Assembly (NCBI RefSeq): GCF_025602895.1
Contig: NW_026516317.1
Location: 1-64,000 of the forward strand
Direction: 5' to 3'
Source of the DNA: Polychytrium aggregatum
Taxonomy: Eukaryota; Chytridiomycota; Chytridiomycetes; Polychytriales
Length of the DNA: 64,000 bases
In this document: piece after piece, positions 21,743 to 38,500 of the stretch
Layout: each line of letters opens with the position of its first letter
Numbering within the stretch: the first letter of the stretch is position 1
The notes under the pieces: model-generated
What the model saw: only the letters and a program-made list of their open reading frames with translations
Databases searched by the model: none
Told to the model about the DNA's origin: nothing
Made by a program: the position numbers and the translations under genes

Positions 21743-23404
21743 TCATGATGGATACGCATCCATTTGATCGCCGTCGATGCTGACCCTCAGGTAGTCGTCG
21801 AAGGCCGGTTCTTCAGAGGCTGCGGTTTGGCCGTCTGGCTGCCAAAACGACTGGCAGCAATCGTCAGCATTTAACCAGGGGGGCAACTCGCCCGGCGTGA
21901 GGCCTCGGAGATACCTGGGCGACGACGACTTGGAGTCCAGCGAGTGGCCGCCCATGTCGAGGTCAGCCCAAATGTCATCGCCAAGAGCATCGGTTTCAAT
22001 ATCACTAGGCAGCGGCGTTTTCTTGTCGGACAGTCTATAGTCAGCATCCGATTCGGTGCCAGAGGCTTCGAGGTAGGGCGGGAGCTGATCGCCGTAGGGT
22101 GGGGGCTCATCATCGGTGAGGGGCTGCTGAGGCTCAGGGGCATACTGCTGGTACTCTGGGATGGACATGCCCGAGTCGTTTGGATTGCTGGCGATGACAA
22201 ATGCGCCGTGTGTGTGTGTGTGTGTGTTGCGAATATGAATCAAGGCAGCCGAACAAACGAATCCAAGCACAGATACGATGGGTGAGATATTCAAAAGCCA
22301 GGATGATAGGAGAAGTCAATGACAGGCTTCGAACGGCCACCGTCACCCGCACATGATACACTCAGGTGCCGTGGCAGAGCCTTCTGTCACAACACAACAC
22401 ACAGCAGACACATGCATGCGGCTGGCACTACGACGAGCCGGAGAGAGACAAAGGACTTACGGTTGCAAACTTGGATGCTGAGCCGTCACAGCAGCATGCC
22501 AGTCGGCGGCAGTGCAGTGGCTCGAGAAGCTTGGTGGATTGAGAGTGAATTCTGACTGGAGGTTTTGCTGCCCCAAGGAAAGTGGTGCCCCTGCCTGGGG
22601 CTGGGTGTAGCTTGGAGCGCTGTTGGTGCTGCTGCTGAAGGCTTGTTGGTCCGCAGACCAGGCGGCCGGGAGCGACGATGGGCTGGACGCTGGCAGAGTC
22701 CATATCCAGGTCGCGCCCGAGAATGGCGGGGCCTCTGGGCCGGACGAGAGCTGCATCTGCTCCATAACATACGGACGAGAGACGGCCAGCAGAATCTCGA
22801 CAAACTCAGCATGGCTCAGCTTCTGGCCGACGGCTGCTTTGGCCTGCCGGAACTTGTCGCGGGTAGCGGTCGAGACCCAGACGGTCCATGAGGTGCCATT
22901 GGGCGCCCGATCGCAGAAGTATTGAATCATCTTAGCGCTGATGCTGTCCGAGCGAGTGACAAAGTCATCGAGCAGCCTCGACAGGAAAATATCGAATGGC
23001 TCCAGGAAGAGGGGACGATGGTCCTGCCGGCCGAGGGAGGCGAATAACGAAGGTGGTTAGTACCATGCCGGATTTCGAGTCCCGGAGCCCGGCCGAGACG
23101 GGCAAGCACGGAGAGTCGCTACAGAGAGCCGTCTCGGTACCGATGCATCACAGCCTGATTCTCCAGCTTGGCGACGAGGGCTCGGTCGACCCTGGCAGTC
23201 AAATACAGCTATCGGGTGCCCTCCTGCTGCCCAGGCCGGCTGACGGCCAGCGCCCTCTCGGCAGGGGCATCCGGCAAACCAGCGGCCAATCGAGCCACTC
23301 ACGATGCAGAACTTGAGACAGTGCCTCGCCGCCCTCTTGAGCTCATATTTCTTGTCCCAGTTGAGTCTGCGCGGAGTCGAGGTCGGGGGCGGGTTTGCGG
23401 ACAT
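21743..23404 (-). CDS. Unrecognised protein with a conserved-looking helical N-terminal half
   Basis: Three exons: 23404-23303, 23023-22461, 22187-21743; 369 residues. I do not recognise the family. Residues about 15-115 are compact and non-repetitive, with helices such as KKYELKRAARHCLKFCI and PFDIFLSRLLDDFV, then NGTSWTVWVSTATRDKFRQA and KLSHAEFVEILLAV, which look like a folded helical domain. The rest (about 120-369) is Pro/Gln/Ser-rich and then acidic (DDIWADLDMGGHSLD), like an activation domain or disordered tail. The phase-0 and phase-2 junctions keep frame. The acceptor before exon 3 lies about 20 bases from a (GT)n run. A regulatory nuclear role is a guess from composition only. Confidence 0.6.
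22208..22227. repeat. (GT)n dinucleotide repeat next to a splice acceptor
   Basis: About ten GT units on the plus strand read as (AC)n in the transcript of the minus-strand gene, about 20 bases upstream of the exon 3 acceptor. Confidence 0.9.
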
Positions 23405-23991
23405 GAGCGCAAGATGCACAGCGAAGAAGGGGACAAGCGCTGCGGGACCGAATTCGGCTGCTTGGGCGTGGATGTGCGGCAGCCCACGGTCATGTGGGTG
23501 TCAGATGTCTGCGGCGGCTCGGCATGCGCCACACCCGTCCAGCGAGCAGCCCGGCACAGATCGGCACCGTTCCCACCGGCTTGTCAGGCTCAATCTACAG
23601 CGCAGCCATTTTGAAACAGGGCACTCTGTTTCGAGTCAGGTTTTTCTTTGATTTAAGGGCCTGAGTACACATCCAGGACCGGAAACAATCGCACAGCCTG
23701 CACACTGGGGAGCTACGGAAGTTCAGCAGCTTCAGGCCCTTGATGCCAGAGAAAAGGGGCACTTTCCCGTTCCGTCCTGGATTGACTTTATGAGGCAGAT
23801 GTATTACACGCCATGAGCGCAGGTCGTTCGGTCGTGGTGCATTTGTTTGCCGAGGACCAAGGAATAGGTGCGGTTGCTGGATCTAAGCAAATCAATTGTG
23901 TCACTCAAACCATCGGGACTGAATATGCCCAACTCAGCCTCTCATATAAGCTACAGGCACTATCGTGGAGCGGGTGTGGCAAAAATAGCAG
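23405..23991. other. Intergenic region with element copy C
   Basis: This lies between the 5' end of the unrecognised gene and the 3' end of the kinase gene, both minus strand. Besides one copy of the dispersed element I see no gene; short open frames are Arg/Ser/Ala-rich. Confidence 0.55.
23612..23774 (+). mobile_element. Dispersed inverted-end element, copy C
   Basis: About 163 bp. The left end TTGAAACAGGGCACTCTG matches copy B almost base for base (TTGAAACGGGACACTCTG). The right end, reverse-complemented, reads GGAACGGGAAAGTGCCCC. The internal AACAATCGCACAGCCTGCAC matches copy D. It lies about 220 bases downstream of the kinase stop codon. Confidence 0.6.
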
Positions 23992-27417
<3,426 letters not shown>

Positions 27418-28596
27418 CCTGCACTGTGATTTGAGCTCAGGAACCCTCTGATGGCGATGGCGATGCTACGGCAGCAAATGGAGCACCGACACTCGGCTCG
27501 ATATTCAGACTCGACAGAGTGCTGCTGTAGAGGGAGTGTGGGGCACTATAAACGGGGTTCCGATAGAACTCAACTCGCAGAAGCGCACCGATGGGCAGTT
27601 GTACTCTGCGTCCGGGCTGGAGGGAGGGAAATCCGGCGCGAGCTGCTAGTTGCTCAAGGCAATCAAAGGTCGACAACACCAAGCGCGGGAACTGATGAGT
27701 GTCCTTCGTGGTAAGAGGAGGGGAAACTGAGCAGACAAACGAGTCCAGAGAGAAACAAGCGCAAAACGCCCTGGCCGGAGTAGCGACGAGGGCCGGGTGT
27801 GGGAAGTCTTTGATACGGAGGACGCCGAGAACGGTCGTCTGTGGTCGAACCGAGACGCAGAACAGATGCAAGGGCACAATTTGTGCTTCGTCCGAGGGAT
27901 GACGGCGAGCAACAGCATTCTCCCTCTTGGGGCACCGATGGCTTTGTGTCGATGTGCAATAATGGGGTCGGTCGGGCTGTGATTGGAGTTGTATGGTGAC
28001 GATGCTCCCTCGAATCAATTGCGTCGGCGGCTGCGTCTGCGTCGGTCTTGCGGTCGATCCGTTCCAGCCCAAGCTGGCCCTCATCGCTACAGGCACTCGC
28101 ACAACCAATCCAGCACGATCGATGGTCGGAATCGACAGCTCCCTCCTGGTGGAAATGGCTCGGCCAAGCTGTGCGACAAATTCCTGCCGATCGAGAAGGC
28201 TGGCTCGAGAAGGGCAGTCGATCCCGTCCGCATCAGAAGCCAGGCAAGGACGATATCCAAACGACTCGTTTGACCCGAGTCTCTTGATGTCGAGAACCCA
28301 CACTCTGTACGGAGCTGTTCAACGGGCTAAATGCATGCACCACAATCCCGCATTGCGACACCAACATCTCGCGAAACATGATCTCGGTATGCTAGTCGAT
28401 TGTCGCCACTGAAGGTCGACCATGCGTGTTCAAGATGTGCTCCCGAAACCCACTAGAACACCTTTCGTTGCCAATCAAGATGGGAGGAAAGCAACCACAC
28501 GGCTGGCCCTCAGCAGCCTACAGATCTTCTGACTTCAATTCCGTGACCGTAATCGAGGGAACAGACACTGTCCCGGTTCTTTCTTCTTCTTCTGCA
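27418..28596. other. Intergenic region with element copy F
   Basis: This is the 5' flank of the kinase gene and 3' flank of the threonyl-tRNA synthetase gene, both minus strand. One copy of the dispersed element fills about 28330-28582. A 288-codon minus-strand frame (28303-27437) runs through it but has no domain-like sequence and is rejected. Confidence 0.55.
28330..28582 (+). mobile_element. Dispersed inverted-end element, copy F
   Basis: The right end, reverse-complemented, reads GAAAGAACCGGGACAGTGTC, like copy A. The internal GATCTCGGTATGCTAGTCG, GTTCAAGATGTGCTCC and GCCTACAGATCTTCTGAC match copies D and A in the same order. The left end is blurred (an inverted-end-like GAACCCACACTCTGTAC at about 28296 may be the true start). 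It ends 15 bases from the threonyl-tRNA synthetase stop codon. Confidence 0.5.
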
Positions 28597-31500
28597 TTAG
28601 CTGGCGTCGGAAAACACAAGCTGGTTCTCGAGCGAGCGAGAAGCATCGAGCGCTTTCAGAGCGGCAACGGCAGCCTCCAGGGACTTGGTCTCGCCGCGAG
28701 CCTGCTGGCTGGCCTCGTCTCGGTTGCGAATGTTGACGGAACGGCTGTCTTGCTCTGCCTGTCCGACAACTAACAGGGCGACGAAGTAGTAGTGTCAGCG
28801 ACGGCCCATTCTGAGAGGCCCATTCTGAGAGGCTCGGCAAAACAACAGTGCGAACAGCAGCAACAGCGGGTAGGGCGTCCCTGATCCTTACCAAAGACAA
28901 AGTTGTACTGCGACAGCTGGGCAGTGCGGATCTTCTTGGGCAGGGTCATTCCGCTGACGTCAAGATCAACGACAAAGCCAGCGTCGTGCACGGCGTTGTA
29001 GACCTCGGTGGCGTAGTCGTAGTAGGCAGGGCCGATCGGGATAACCATGACCTGGCGTGGGCTGAGCCAGAAGGGCCACTTGCCGCCGAAATGCTCGATG
29101 AGGATAGCCATGCAGCGCTCGACGGAGCCAAGGACAGCGCGGTGGATCATGACCGGGCGCTTGAACTGCTCGTTGGGATCGTCACTTGACACAAGGGAGG
29201 GATGTGAGCAGTAGATCATCGGGTGTCAGGTGGGTCGAATAACTAGCAATAGCAACGTGGGAGGCGGTCTCGATGGTGCATCACAGGACCGACACTGCGG
29301 CTGACGAGAGGACACGGGCGACAAGTCGCCATTTGCATCCGCACACCAACACAACGTCCCCGCATCGACTCGGGCAGCAACATACGTGCGGTAGCTCAGG
29401 TTGAACTGCTCGGGAAGCTGGAAGTCCAGTTGCAGGGTGGCGCACTGGAACTTGCGCTTCAGGGCATCGGTGATAGTGATATCGATCTTGGGTCCGTAGA
29501 AGGCACCATCTCCAGGGTTGATGGACCAAGGACGGCCAAAGTCATCCAGGACTCTGCGCAAACACTATCGCGGAAAGGTGACATGAGCCCAGGTCCCACA
29601 AGCAGCATGACCAAACACCAGAGGAGCAAAGCACCATGCAAGCGCTGAGACACTTACGTCTTCGGCGTAGTCCCAGGTCTCGACCTTGCCGAGGAAGCTC
29701 TCAGGGCGAGTACTGAGGCGCATGGTGAACGACTCGCTCCAGCCAAAGAGGCCGTAGATATCACGGACAAAATCAAGAGCGTTCTTGATTTCTTGTTCGA
29801 GCTAATAGATCAAAGCAGAGACACATTAGATGAGGCTGCGTCTCAGACGCCGCGAGCAGGGTCGGCTGTTGTATCGCCCCATTTGCTGACCACACATACC
29901 GTCTCGAGTGAGGTGAAGATATGGGCATCATCTTGCTGGAAACGGCGCACGCGAGTCAAGCCCGTGAGAGCTCCAGAGGCTTCGTTGCGGTGCAGGACAC
30001 CAAAGTCGGCCATGCGGAGAGGAAGTTCACGGTAGGAGCGCTCGCGATGACCAAACATGATGCAGTGGCCCGGGCAGTTCATGGGCTTGAGACCAAACTG
30101 ATCCTTCTCAACCTTGAAGGTGAACATGTCGTCCTTGTAGTGCTGCCAGTGGCCGCTGGTCTCCCAAAGCTTGCTGCTGTAGATGTTGGGGGTGATGACC
30201 TCCTGGTAGCCACGCTTGTGGTATTCCGAGCGCTGAAGCTCAACAAGCTTGTTGTAAATGCGAGCGCCACGCGGCAGGAAGAAGCACGATCCAGGGGACA
30301 CGTCGTTGAAGAAGAAGAGCTCTTGTTCCTGAGTGGGGCAAGCAGTCGTTCACCAATTAGAGCGGCTTGGGAGCTGTATCGAAACACTCGTCACCCCCAG
30401 ACGATCGTGTGCGATCAAGGCCAGCCAGCCGTCAGCACCGATACCTTTCCGATCTTGCGGTGGTCGCGCTTGGCTGCCTCTTCCAGGAACTTTTTGTATT
30501 CCACCAACTGCTTGTTGTCGGGGAACGAGATGCCGTAGATGCGCTGGAGTGAATCGTTGGCAGCATCGCCGAGGAAGTACGAAGCAGAGTTCTGGCAGTC
30601 GAAACAGCGAACTGGTTAGCGCTGCATCGTGAGGCTGTGCAGAGGACAGGACAGGACACCCACGCAGCCGTCATATCACTCGCAGAGACTGCTGTTTGCG
30701 GAAACGCACCTTCATGACCGAGAAGGCTTTAATGTAGCCAGTGTTGGGCACGTGAGGGCCATAGCACAAATCGATCAGCGGGCCGCAGCGGTAGACCGTC
30801 GAAGTAGTGCCATCGGGAACCTTTTCGCGGATGATGTGCTCCTTGTAGGGGTTGCCCTGGAGTGTGCATGGTGCGCATGGTGGCTCAATCAGAGATGCGC
30901 CCTGCATACAGATACCGCTCTGGAAAAGGCCCTCTCACACAACCGAACGCGCATGTGATGCGTAGCAACAGCCTGAATGCACCGGCTCGTACCTCGAACA
31001 TCTCGAGCAGCTCCTCCTTGGTCATCTCGAGGCGCTCGAACTTTTGCGACTCCTTGACAATGTCCTTGGCAATTGATTCGATGGGCTCGTAGTCGCTCGA
31101 GCTGACAGCACTGGTGGACAAAATCGTCGATGCCCGATCCGTAAGCAAGCAAGCAAGTACGACAAAGCCGTGCCATTCCATGAGCAAGGGCTGGTGCTTG
31201 TGCCCACAGATGCGATCCGACGGCTGATCACGCTCAGCAAAGCGGAAGGCGCCACGTACCGATCCTCGGGGTTCTTCATCTCGTAGTAGAAGCCATCCTC
31301 GGTGGGGGGGCCAATGCACAAATGGCAACCAAACATGCGCTCGCAGCTCTCGCCGAGGACGTGGGCGCTCGAGTGCCAGAAGACCATTCTGCCCTCTTCG
31401 TTTTCAAAGTCAAGGAGTTCCAGGCATGCGACATCAGACTCGAGAGGACGCAGCAGGTCCCAGAGGACGCCGTCGACCTTGGAAATGATGACCTTCTTGG

Positions 31501-32237
31501 CAAGCGAGGTGGAGATGCCCTTGGCAACACTCATGGGCGTGGTTTCGTAAGCGACGCCATCGACTTCCTTGCCGTTGGGCAGGGTAATCTTGATGGGCGT
31601 GCGTGGCATTTCTGCGAAACCGATGACACAGATATAAGATTACAGCGACATGTCCGTCGGCGAGATACAATAGCTCCATGGCTTCAGGCACATATCCACG
31701 AGTGCATCATATGTACCGCGAAGCTCATCGTCCTTTCGCTTCTTGATCTCATCGAAGATCTTGATGCGCTTGTCGATGTACTCGGGCCGGGGGTTCATCT
31801 GGTCGCGACAGAGGATAGTGAGACGACGAACGACGAAGCCAAGGCATCTCGATAGGAAATGGGCATGGACGGCAAGTCCGTTGTTGTTCAGTCGTTGATG
31901 GGGATGGATGCCGTTGCGGATGCAGATGCAGATGCCGATGCCGATGCCGATGGCACCCTGCGGTCGAAGCGAGCCTTACCTCCACCTTGGTGGTGGGGCC
32001 GAGATTAGAGTCCTTGACAAGAGGGGTGGCCATCTTTGAATGGGAGTGTTCACAAGCGGGCTTGGGAGTGGGCTGTTGTTGCTGTTGCTTCTGGGGCTGG
32101 GAGCTCTTGGCCACGACGGGTGACTTGCTGGCTGCTTCAGGAAGGGTGGGCTGCGGGGCTGCGGTCTCGATCTCCGCCTGAGACTTGAGGGTGGAGTTGT
32201 AGACGGGATGGGGCAGCACGGTGTAGACGAGATCCAT
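28597..32237 (-). CDS. THS1: Threonyl-tRNA synthetase, cytosolic type
   Basis: Eleven exons: 32237-31980, 31798-31717, 31611-31260, 31110-30993, 30856-30710, 30591-30445, 30328-29900, 29801-29658, 29564-29386, 29184-28892, 28769-28597; 773 residues. It charges tRNA-Thr. Domains in order: N-terminal extension; TGS ([20 protein letters not shown]); editing/SAD domain ([20 protein letters not shown] with the HxxxH zinc site); class II core with [20 protein letters not shown], the motif 2 loop ([13 protein letters not shown]) and [12 protein letters not shown]; motif 3 ([20 protein letters not shown]); C-terminal anticodon-binding domain ([20 protein letters not shown]). A second ATG at 32033 in a strong context (AAGATGG) gives a shorter protein lacking the first 68 residues, so two isoforms, possibly with different targeting, are conceivable. 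Confidence 0.95.
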
Positions 32238-32352
32238 CAAGCGAGCAGGGGATGCTTGTTATCTGGATCTTGGGGGCGGGCGCTGGCGATCGGATGAAGG
32301 CGTGCTGGGAAAGGTGGGCACCGAAAGGCTTGAAATGGGGGGAAAAAACGAT

Positions 32353-32402
32353 GCCGTCTCGCTGCCGTCTCGCTGCCGTCTCGCCGCCGTCTCGCTGCCG
32401 CC
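32353..32402. repeat. CGTCTCGCTGC-type 10-bp tandem repeat
   Basis: About five copies of a GCCGTCTCGCT unit lie in the 272-base gap between the CFT1 stop codon and the threonyl-tRNA synthetase start, that is, in the presumed promoter of the latter. No other feature is seen in this gap. Confidence 0.85.
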
Positions 32403-32509
32403 TCGGTACGCCCTCGCGCCCTCGCTGCGCGTCTTTGCTGGCTGAAGCCCATTTGTCAAGTGATCTATTGCACGTGGGCCGCTGCGCATTTCCTGTTGCG
32501 GACACCGCG

Positions 32510-35500
32510 TCAGAAAAAGTCGGTGCCCCCTGTCACCTCCAGCAGGTCATCCATGATGCGCTCGACCTCGGAGCCGATGCCCTTGGCCAGCTCGCGCTGG
32601 GTGCTCTTGGAAAAACTCGAGTATCGGTAGATCAGATCGCCGTCGAGGATGAACTTGGGGCCCGGCAAGCCAGTGTTGATGCTGCTGGTTGCCCCGAGAT
32701 ACTGACTCCGAAGCTGGAGTTGCCTGAAACAGCATGGGGCCATGGAGGGCACAGGAGCAACACGGGGCCATGCAGGCGGGTGGATGGGTGGATGGGTAAG
32801 TGACTGGGCCAACGAATCAGCAGAGTCGATGCGCAGCGCCGATATGGACAAGTGTCATCGGCGTCATGCGTGGCAGAGGTCTGCCTACCGGAATCCTCGT
32901 GGGTTCAGCGCAGCCGCGTGCTGGATGTTTTGGACCATGCGGCTGTAAAGTGCATACATGCGCTTGTATAGCTTCTCCGAGACGGGCAAGACCATGCCGA
33001 GGCTGCCATCCAGACTACCTGGAGCCGGAAGAGCAGTGATGTCAGCAACGCGCGGTGGGTTGGTCGGGTCGTTTGCCAATCGTGCGGCAGGGTGACCCGC
33101 GAAACATGCTGGGCTTACCATAGACACTGAGAAATTGGACCGACGGCGTGCCTGTCGGCATTTTGCCTCCAGGAGCCGTTTGCCGACGCAGACATATCAT
33201 CTTATCGATGCTGTTGCCGACATGGAACTCGCCCTTGCGAATCAGCTTCTGCCCATTGTACGACTGGATGTCTGTGAGCGCAGGCGTAAGTATAGGTGTG
33301 TGAGCGTAAACCCGAATGGCAAGGAGGCAGCGTCGGTCGTCGGTTGTGATAGCCACCCTGGTGGTCACGCCCAAAGAGTGTCCATCCGCTCTTTCCCAGC
33401 GCCCAATTCCGCATATCATCTTTGCTGGCGACGTACTGTATGGGGCATATGAAAACATGTGCAGATTCTTGTCACCATCCGCCACAAGTAGAGACAGAAG
33501 GTTATCGTTCACCAGGAATGCCGAGCTGTAAACCGAGAGTTTGTTGAAGTCTTTGCCCAGGAGCGCCAGTTTGGGCGGCTCCTCCTGCATCGCCAAAACG
33601 GATGTGAATCAGCCCATGATCACGAGTAAATATACTCAGTATGCTCTTGGGTGTTCAGAGTGTGTCGCAAATGTCACCGTGGAAGCGGGTGCTATTATCC
33701 AGCAACAGCAACAGAAGCACCGCCTGCATCGTAGCACACAGGCTTACCTGGAATCCAAGGAACCAAACACTCTTGCTAATGTCGCCCACAAGGATCAAGT
33801 TCTTGACCACCGACACGGTTGTGACGTAGATATTGACGTCAAGGAAGGCAACGCCAACAAGTGATTCGGCATCTTCAAATGAATGGATGATGATCTAAAG
33901 CAATGTCGCTGTTAGCACAGTAATGCGGCGGATATGGCCAAGCCGTCCATTCGCCACTGCCTCTCTGCGCAGCGAAGGCACGCAGAGTAGAGGCCGTGAT
34001 GTTATGAAGGCACGCTGACGCACCTTTGAGCCAATCGCCACCAGCAGATAGCCGCTGATTGCGGAGACTGCCGAGACCGGCGTCTTCTCCTCATTTTGAT
34101 ACAGAAGCTTCAACTTGTGGTTCGTTTGCGGATTGTCGATCTCGGGCACAACGTCGATAATCTCAAAGACATAGATCTGGCAGTGGTGATGCATACTCGC
34201 CAAGTCAGCTTGGGCTCGATCCCGCTGGATATCTCGATCCTGCTCGGTGTCATTGTTCTCCCGGATTTTGTGTGTTTGTATCCATCAAAGACCCTGCTCA
34301 TTACTCACCTTTCCTCGAGCCGTCAAATCTTCGCCGCGGAAAGCGCCTGTTCCGACAGCAATGAAGCATTTTCTTCCTGAGGCGGTTTGCTTGCTTTTCA
34401 GCTCAACCGTTTCGACACAGAGGACTTGCTCGTATTCATCAAAGATGTACTTGTCGACCGTCTCCCATGTTACAGGCGACACCAACTCGAGGCGGTGCGC
34501 GGACACTTCGGGGAGGTATCTCATGACATCTGTGGCGACATTGCCGGATGAGTGACAGGATGTGCGGTAACTCCATCCAGGTGGAGCTTGCAATGGTGCT
34601 TGCTGGGTCACATGGCCCAGAGGCTTGGGGCCAGCACTCGACCAAGCTCGATCAGCAGTCGCAACCAAACACACGACTGCCACCGCGGTGGCCCTCATGT
34701 GTCAAAGGACAACTCACCGCGCTCAAGATCAGAGTTACGATTGCCGCCCTCGGTCTCCTCTGCCTCCTCGATCACACCCGCGGCCACGGCGGCAGCGTGC
34801 TGGGCGCGGGAGAGCGCAAAGGGGACCTTGGTTGAGGTTGACATGGCATAGGTCAAAGATGGGTGATGATAGGTGATCTTATGGGCCGTGCGATGAAGAG
34901 AGACCTTGCATACGGGCCACTCGGTATCGAACCGGAACTGCGAAGGGAGTTGCGCGATCTTGACCGAGCCCTGACGTTGGATATTCGGATGCGCCAAGCG
35001 CGACACTGAGCGTCAGCAGAGTGCCGAACAGCGGGACAGCCCCGCTTCGAAGGGACATCGGTGCTCGACCCTGCACAAGATGCCGTATCTTACCCCAGAG
35101 GTCGCGTACAGGAATCCGTTGTTGATGTTGACGTTGTGGAGCCCAGCAAAGGTCTGTACGGGTCCGTCCATGGCCGCCGGGTGAACTCGCAACACGTTCT
35201 GGCCGATCAAAGGCATCGCAGAGTCCAGTGTCGAGCGGCCTTCCACTCCGTTGATGGCCTCCAGATTGATGCCAGATCCCAGCCGAGTGGCCACCATAAT
35301 CCAGCACGGACGCGGCCCGCTCATGAAAACGCCCGAGTACATGCCAGAGTCGGCGTGTCCAATGTCCTCGAACGGCTTGAATAGCTGTTGTCGAAGAAAG
35401 GCCTCGCTCGAGGGTTTGGAGATGGGCTGCAGCTTGTCGCCTTCGCGGTCAACATACGAAGTTGGCTCCCACGATATATGCTCGTGGTGCACGCGAGAAA

Positions 35501-38500
35501 AACGGGTTGCCAGGCGATTCAGGGCAGCACCATCGTCCGACGCACCGGGTACTGAACTGTCGCCATCGATCGACACATAGTTGAATGCCTCGTAGATCGC
35601 GAGCTCATTGTTGGCCATGCGCAGCTGTCCAAAAAACGATAGCAAATTAGACCGCGGAATCGAGACTACGCCATCATGGAGCACGATGGCGCTGCGTACA
35701 GATAAGCTCAAGCGAGCTCGTTTACGTGGGTCAAGTCGGCAGGGGCAAGTGCGAGGGGGTGGGAGGGCAGTCGATGGGAATGAAGCAGCTTGCGCGAAAT
35801 TCACTGCCTCGTGTCGGTCGCATACCAAAAGATAAGGCCGCTTGCGGTTTACTTGCTTTCCAAACGTCGTCAAGACCATCTCCTCGATCTTGATGGTTGG
35901 CGGTGCGGCTGCTGGCGTCCGTGGTCGCTCGCCGCCAGTGACAGGTGGTTGATCAAACACTAGGCCAGGGAGCAAACTGAAGTTGGAGCAGACGAACCTG
36001 GGCTCCAAGCCTGGGACGGTGTAGATCTGGAAGGCAATATCGGATAGGTCGAGTGAGCCGAGAGGTTTTGGCACTCAAATTCGGGAACATCGCACCTCAA
36101 AGCGAGAGCGAGGCAGCATGATTTGGAATTGGGCTTGGACCAACGGAGAGTTGGGGGCGCGGTCGCAAGGCCACCAAATATGCTCCCGCCAGAACAAAGA
36201 ACTGCAATCCAGAGCCAGATCCCGGTCTTGATCTTGACTACGATGCAGGCATCGGAGGGTCGAGTCCGCTCACCTCAAAACTACCGTTGTCGCGGTAGAT
36301 CAGACACCAAAACGACTTTTCGTCGCCACGAACAGCCCCGTTCGACCGACTAACATTCTCCTCCGTAACATGTTCCTTGTGCATCTCGACATCAGGGTCG
36401 ACGTCCGTCGGATCCACGTTCATCAGAATATCGTCGTCCTCCAGCTCCGGGTTATCTTCGTCGAGCTCTTCGGGGACTGGCTCGTCCCCATAGAGATTCG
36501 AGTCAATCTCGAGGGTGGCACGGGAGCCCTTTTGTCTTGCGCTTGACGGTCGAGGTTGCGCCGCGGCCCTCGATCGCATGCTCCGGCGGAGGTCGCGTCG
36601 AGCAGCCTTGACTGTCTGCAGGAGACGGCCGCCGCAGCCATCGAGATACAAGGTGCAACAAGACACACCAAGGCCCGTGAGGGAGCCACAGAGCTGGAGA
36701 GTCTTCGACAGCTCATTCACTTGGTAGAGCGCCATATTTCCGCGGTTGTTCAGCACCGCAATATACGGATCAAGGATTTTGGCAAAGATGATCCGGGTGC
36801 CGGAGGTCGAGATGGTCGTTTCGGCGACCAGTCGGGCAGCTGTGAACCCTCGAATGGATCAGAAATCGCCCGGTACCGCCACAAAATGACGCCACAAATG
36901 ACGCCATGCGATTGCTTCGGCTGGACTTACTGTCGTCCAGCAGCAGAATGCCACCAGGGTAGACTTGAACAATCAGGGTTTCTTCCAGTACAGATCCAGC
37001 GACAACAGTGGCGCCGCTGCGATAGAAGGCGCCTGAGTCAACCTCCTGAATTTCATCACCGGTCTCCAAGATCTATACGGAGAAGAAGGACATCCTTAGC
37101 AAGCGCGGAGCAGCAGCAGCAGCAGCCCTATCCGCAGTAGAGATTTGGCCATGTCACACTTTCTTTGAAAACAGCGGCGATAGTTGCAAGTCCCTCCCAT
37201 GCACCGGTACCCGGGCTGCACGCTGCCAGCAGAAATGACACTTACCGTTGTCGAGTGGGCCCGCGATAGCACCAAGTAGCGGTGATAGCCCTCGTGCTCC
37301 AAGCCGGGCAGTCCCGCTTGCCCCCCGTCAAACCGGAACTCGTTTCGAGCAGCTCGAAGCTTGTGGGAGAGCTTGATTGTCCACATGTCAATCACCCCGG
37401 GGATTTCAAACGAGCCCAGGACTTGCGGTCGCAAGTTGCGCTGGAGCACCGCGAGGGAGCCCGTTGCCACCTCGCCGACGCAGGCTACAATCTCCATGTT
37501 GCTCTTGGAGGGATCCGGTGAGTACTCTGGAATACTGGAGCCAACGGGCGCGCCTACGGCCATACTCCGGATCGGTCCGCCACAGACTAGCGAATCACAC
37601 ACTCGGAATGAATACTTGACGTTGGTCTCGTTCGAGGAGGCCTCGGTGCCGAAAGCAGCATCTTCGCTTTTGGCCTTGGCATCGGCTTTGTACGTCTCGC
37701 CATAGAGCTCCATTTCAAGATCGTCAATGTCTTCCCGATCGCCATTCAGCGTCGCCGCAGACCCGCTTGCTGCGAGCGAGTCGGGATTGTCTGTCAGCAT
37801 CGACGACTCCCAGTACTGAATCAGCATCGCGTCCGTGACTCGACTCGCGATAAAGATGTATCCAAACTCTCGCCCCGAGATCTGGAAGCCGCCTCCGGTG
37901 ACCGAAGAAACGAATGTCGGGCGAGACTCAATTCCACCGATGCGAATGCCGCACACGGGCATGGTCGATCGCAGCCCGACCCTCTCGATTCGAAATCGCT
38001 TGACGCCGCTTCTCTTTCGCTTCCAGCCGCGGCCGGCGTCTTCTTGTCCTTCAAGGTGAATGATGAGCATCTCGCCCGACCTCAGCACCAACAGCAGTGT
38101 ATCGGGGTTGAGGAAGAACGGAGAGCAGCCATCGAGTGCAGCGCCGAGGTGCTTGTAGTCCGTGCACAAAGCCGGGGTGTACAGCGGGTTGCCTCGCGAT
38201 CCCTGCTCGCCGAGCTCGCCTTGAGGCCCGGATGAAAAGGCGGACTCGATGCCATAGTATGGGTTCACAGCCACGGCGACACCAGGCACGGAGGTCTGGT
38301 CGACATGCAGGACCGAGTTGGGCGAAAATATCATGATGCCGCCCACTGGACTGGGAGCACCCATGAGCTTGAAGCAGTTGTAGGGCAGATTCTGGACAGT
38401 GTAGAGGATCGGATAGCTTTTCTGCACGATATCCAGTGAGACGACGCTCAGAGACTTGGTATCGCGGCGATTGGCAAGACGACTGATCGTCGAGCAAGAG

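Noticed and set aside
27437-28303. 288-codon open frame on the minus strand upstream of the kinase
   Set aside because: No recognisable domain or hydrophobic pattern; it covers the kinase leader and probably part of element copy F.
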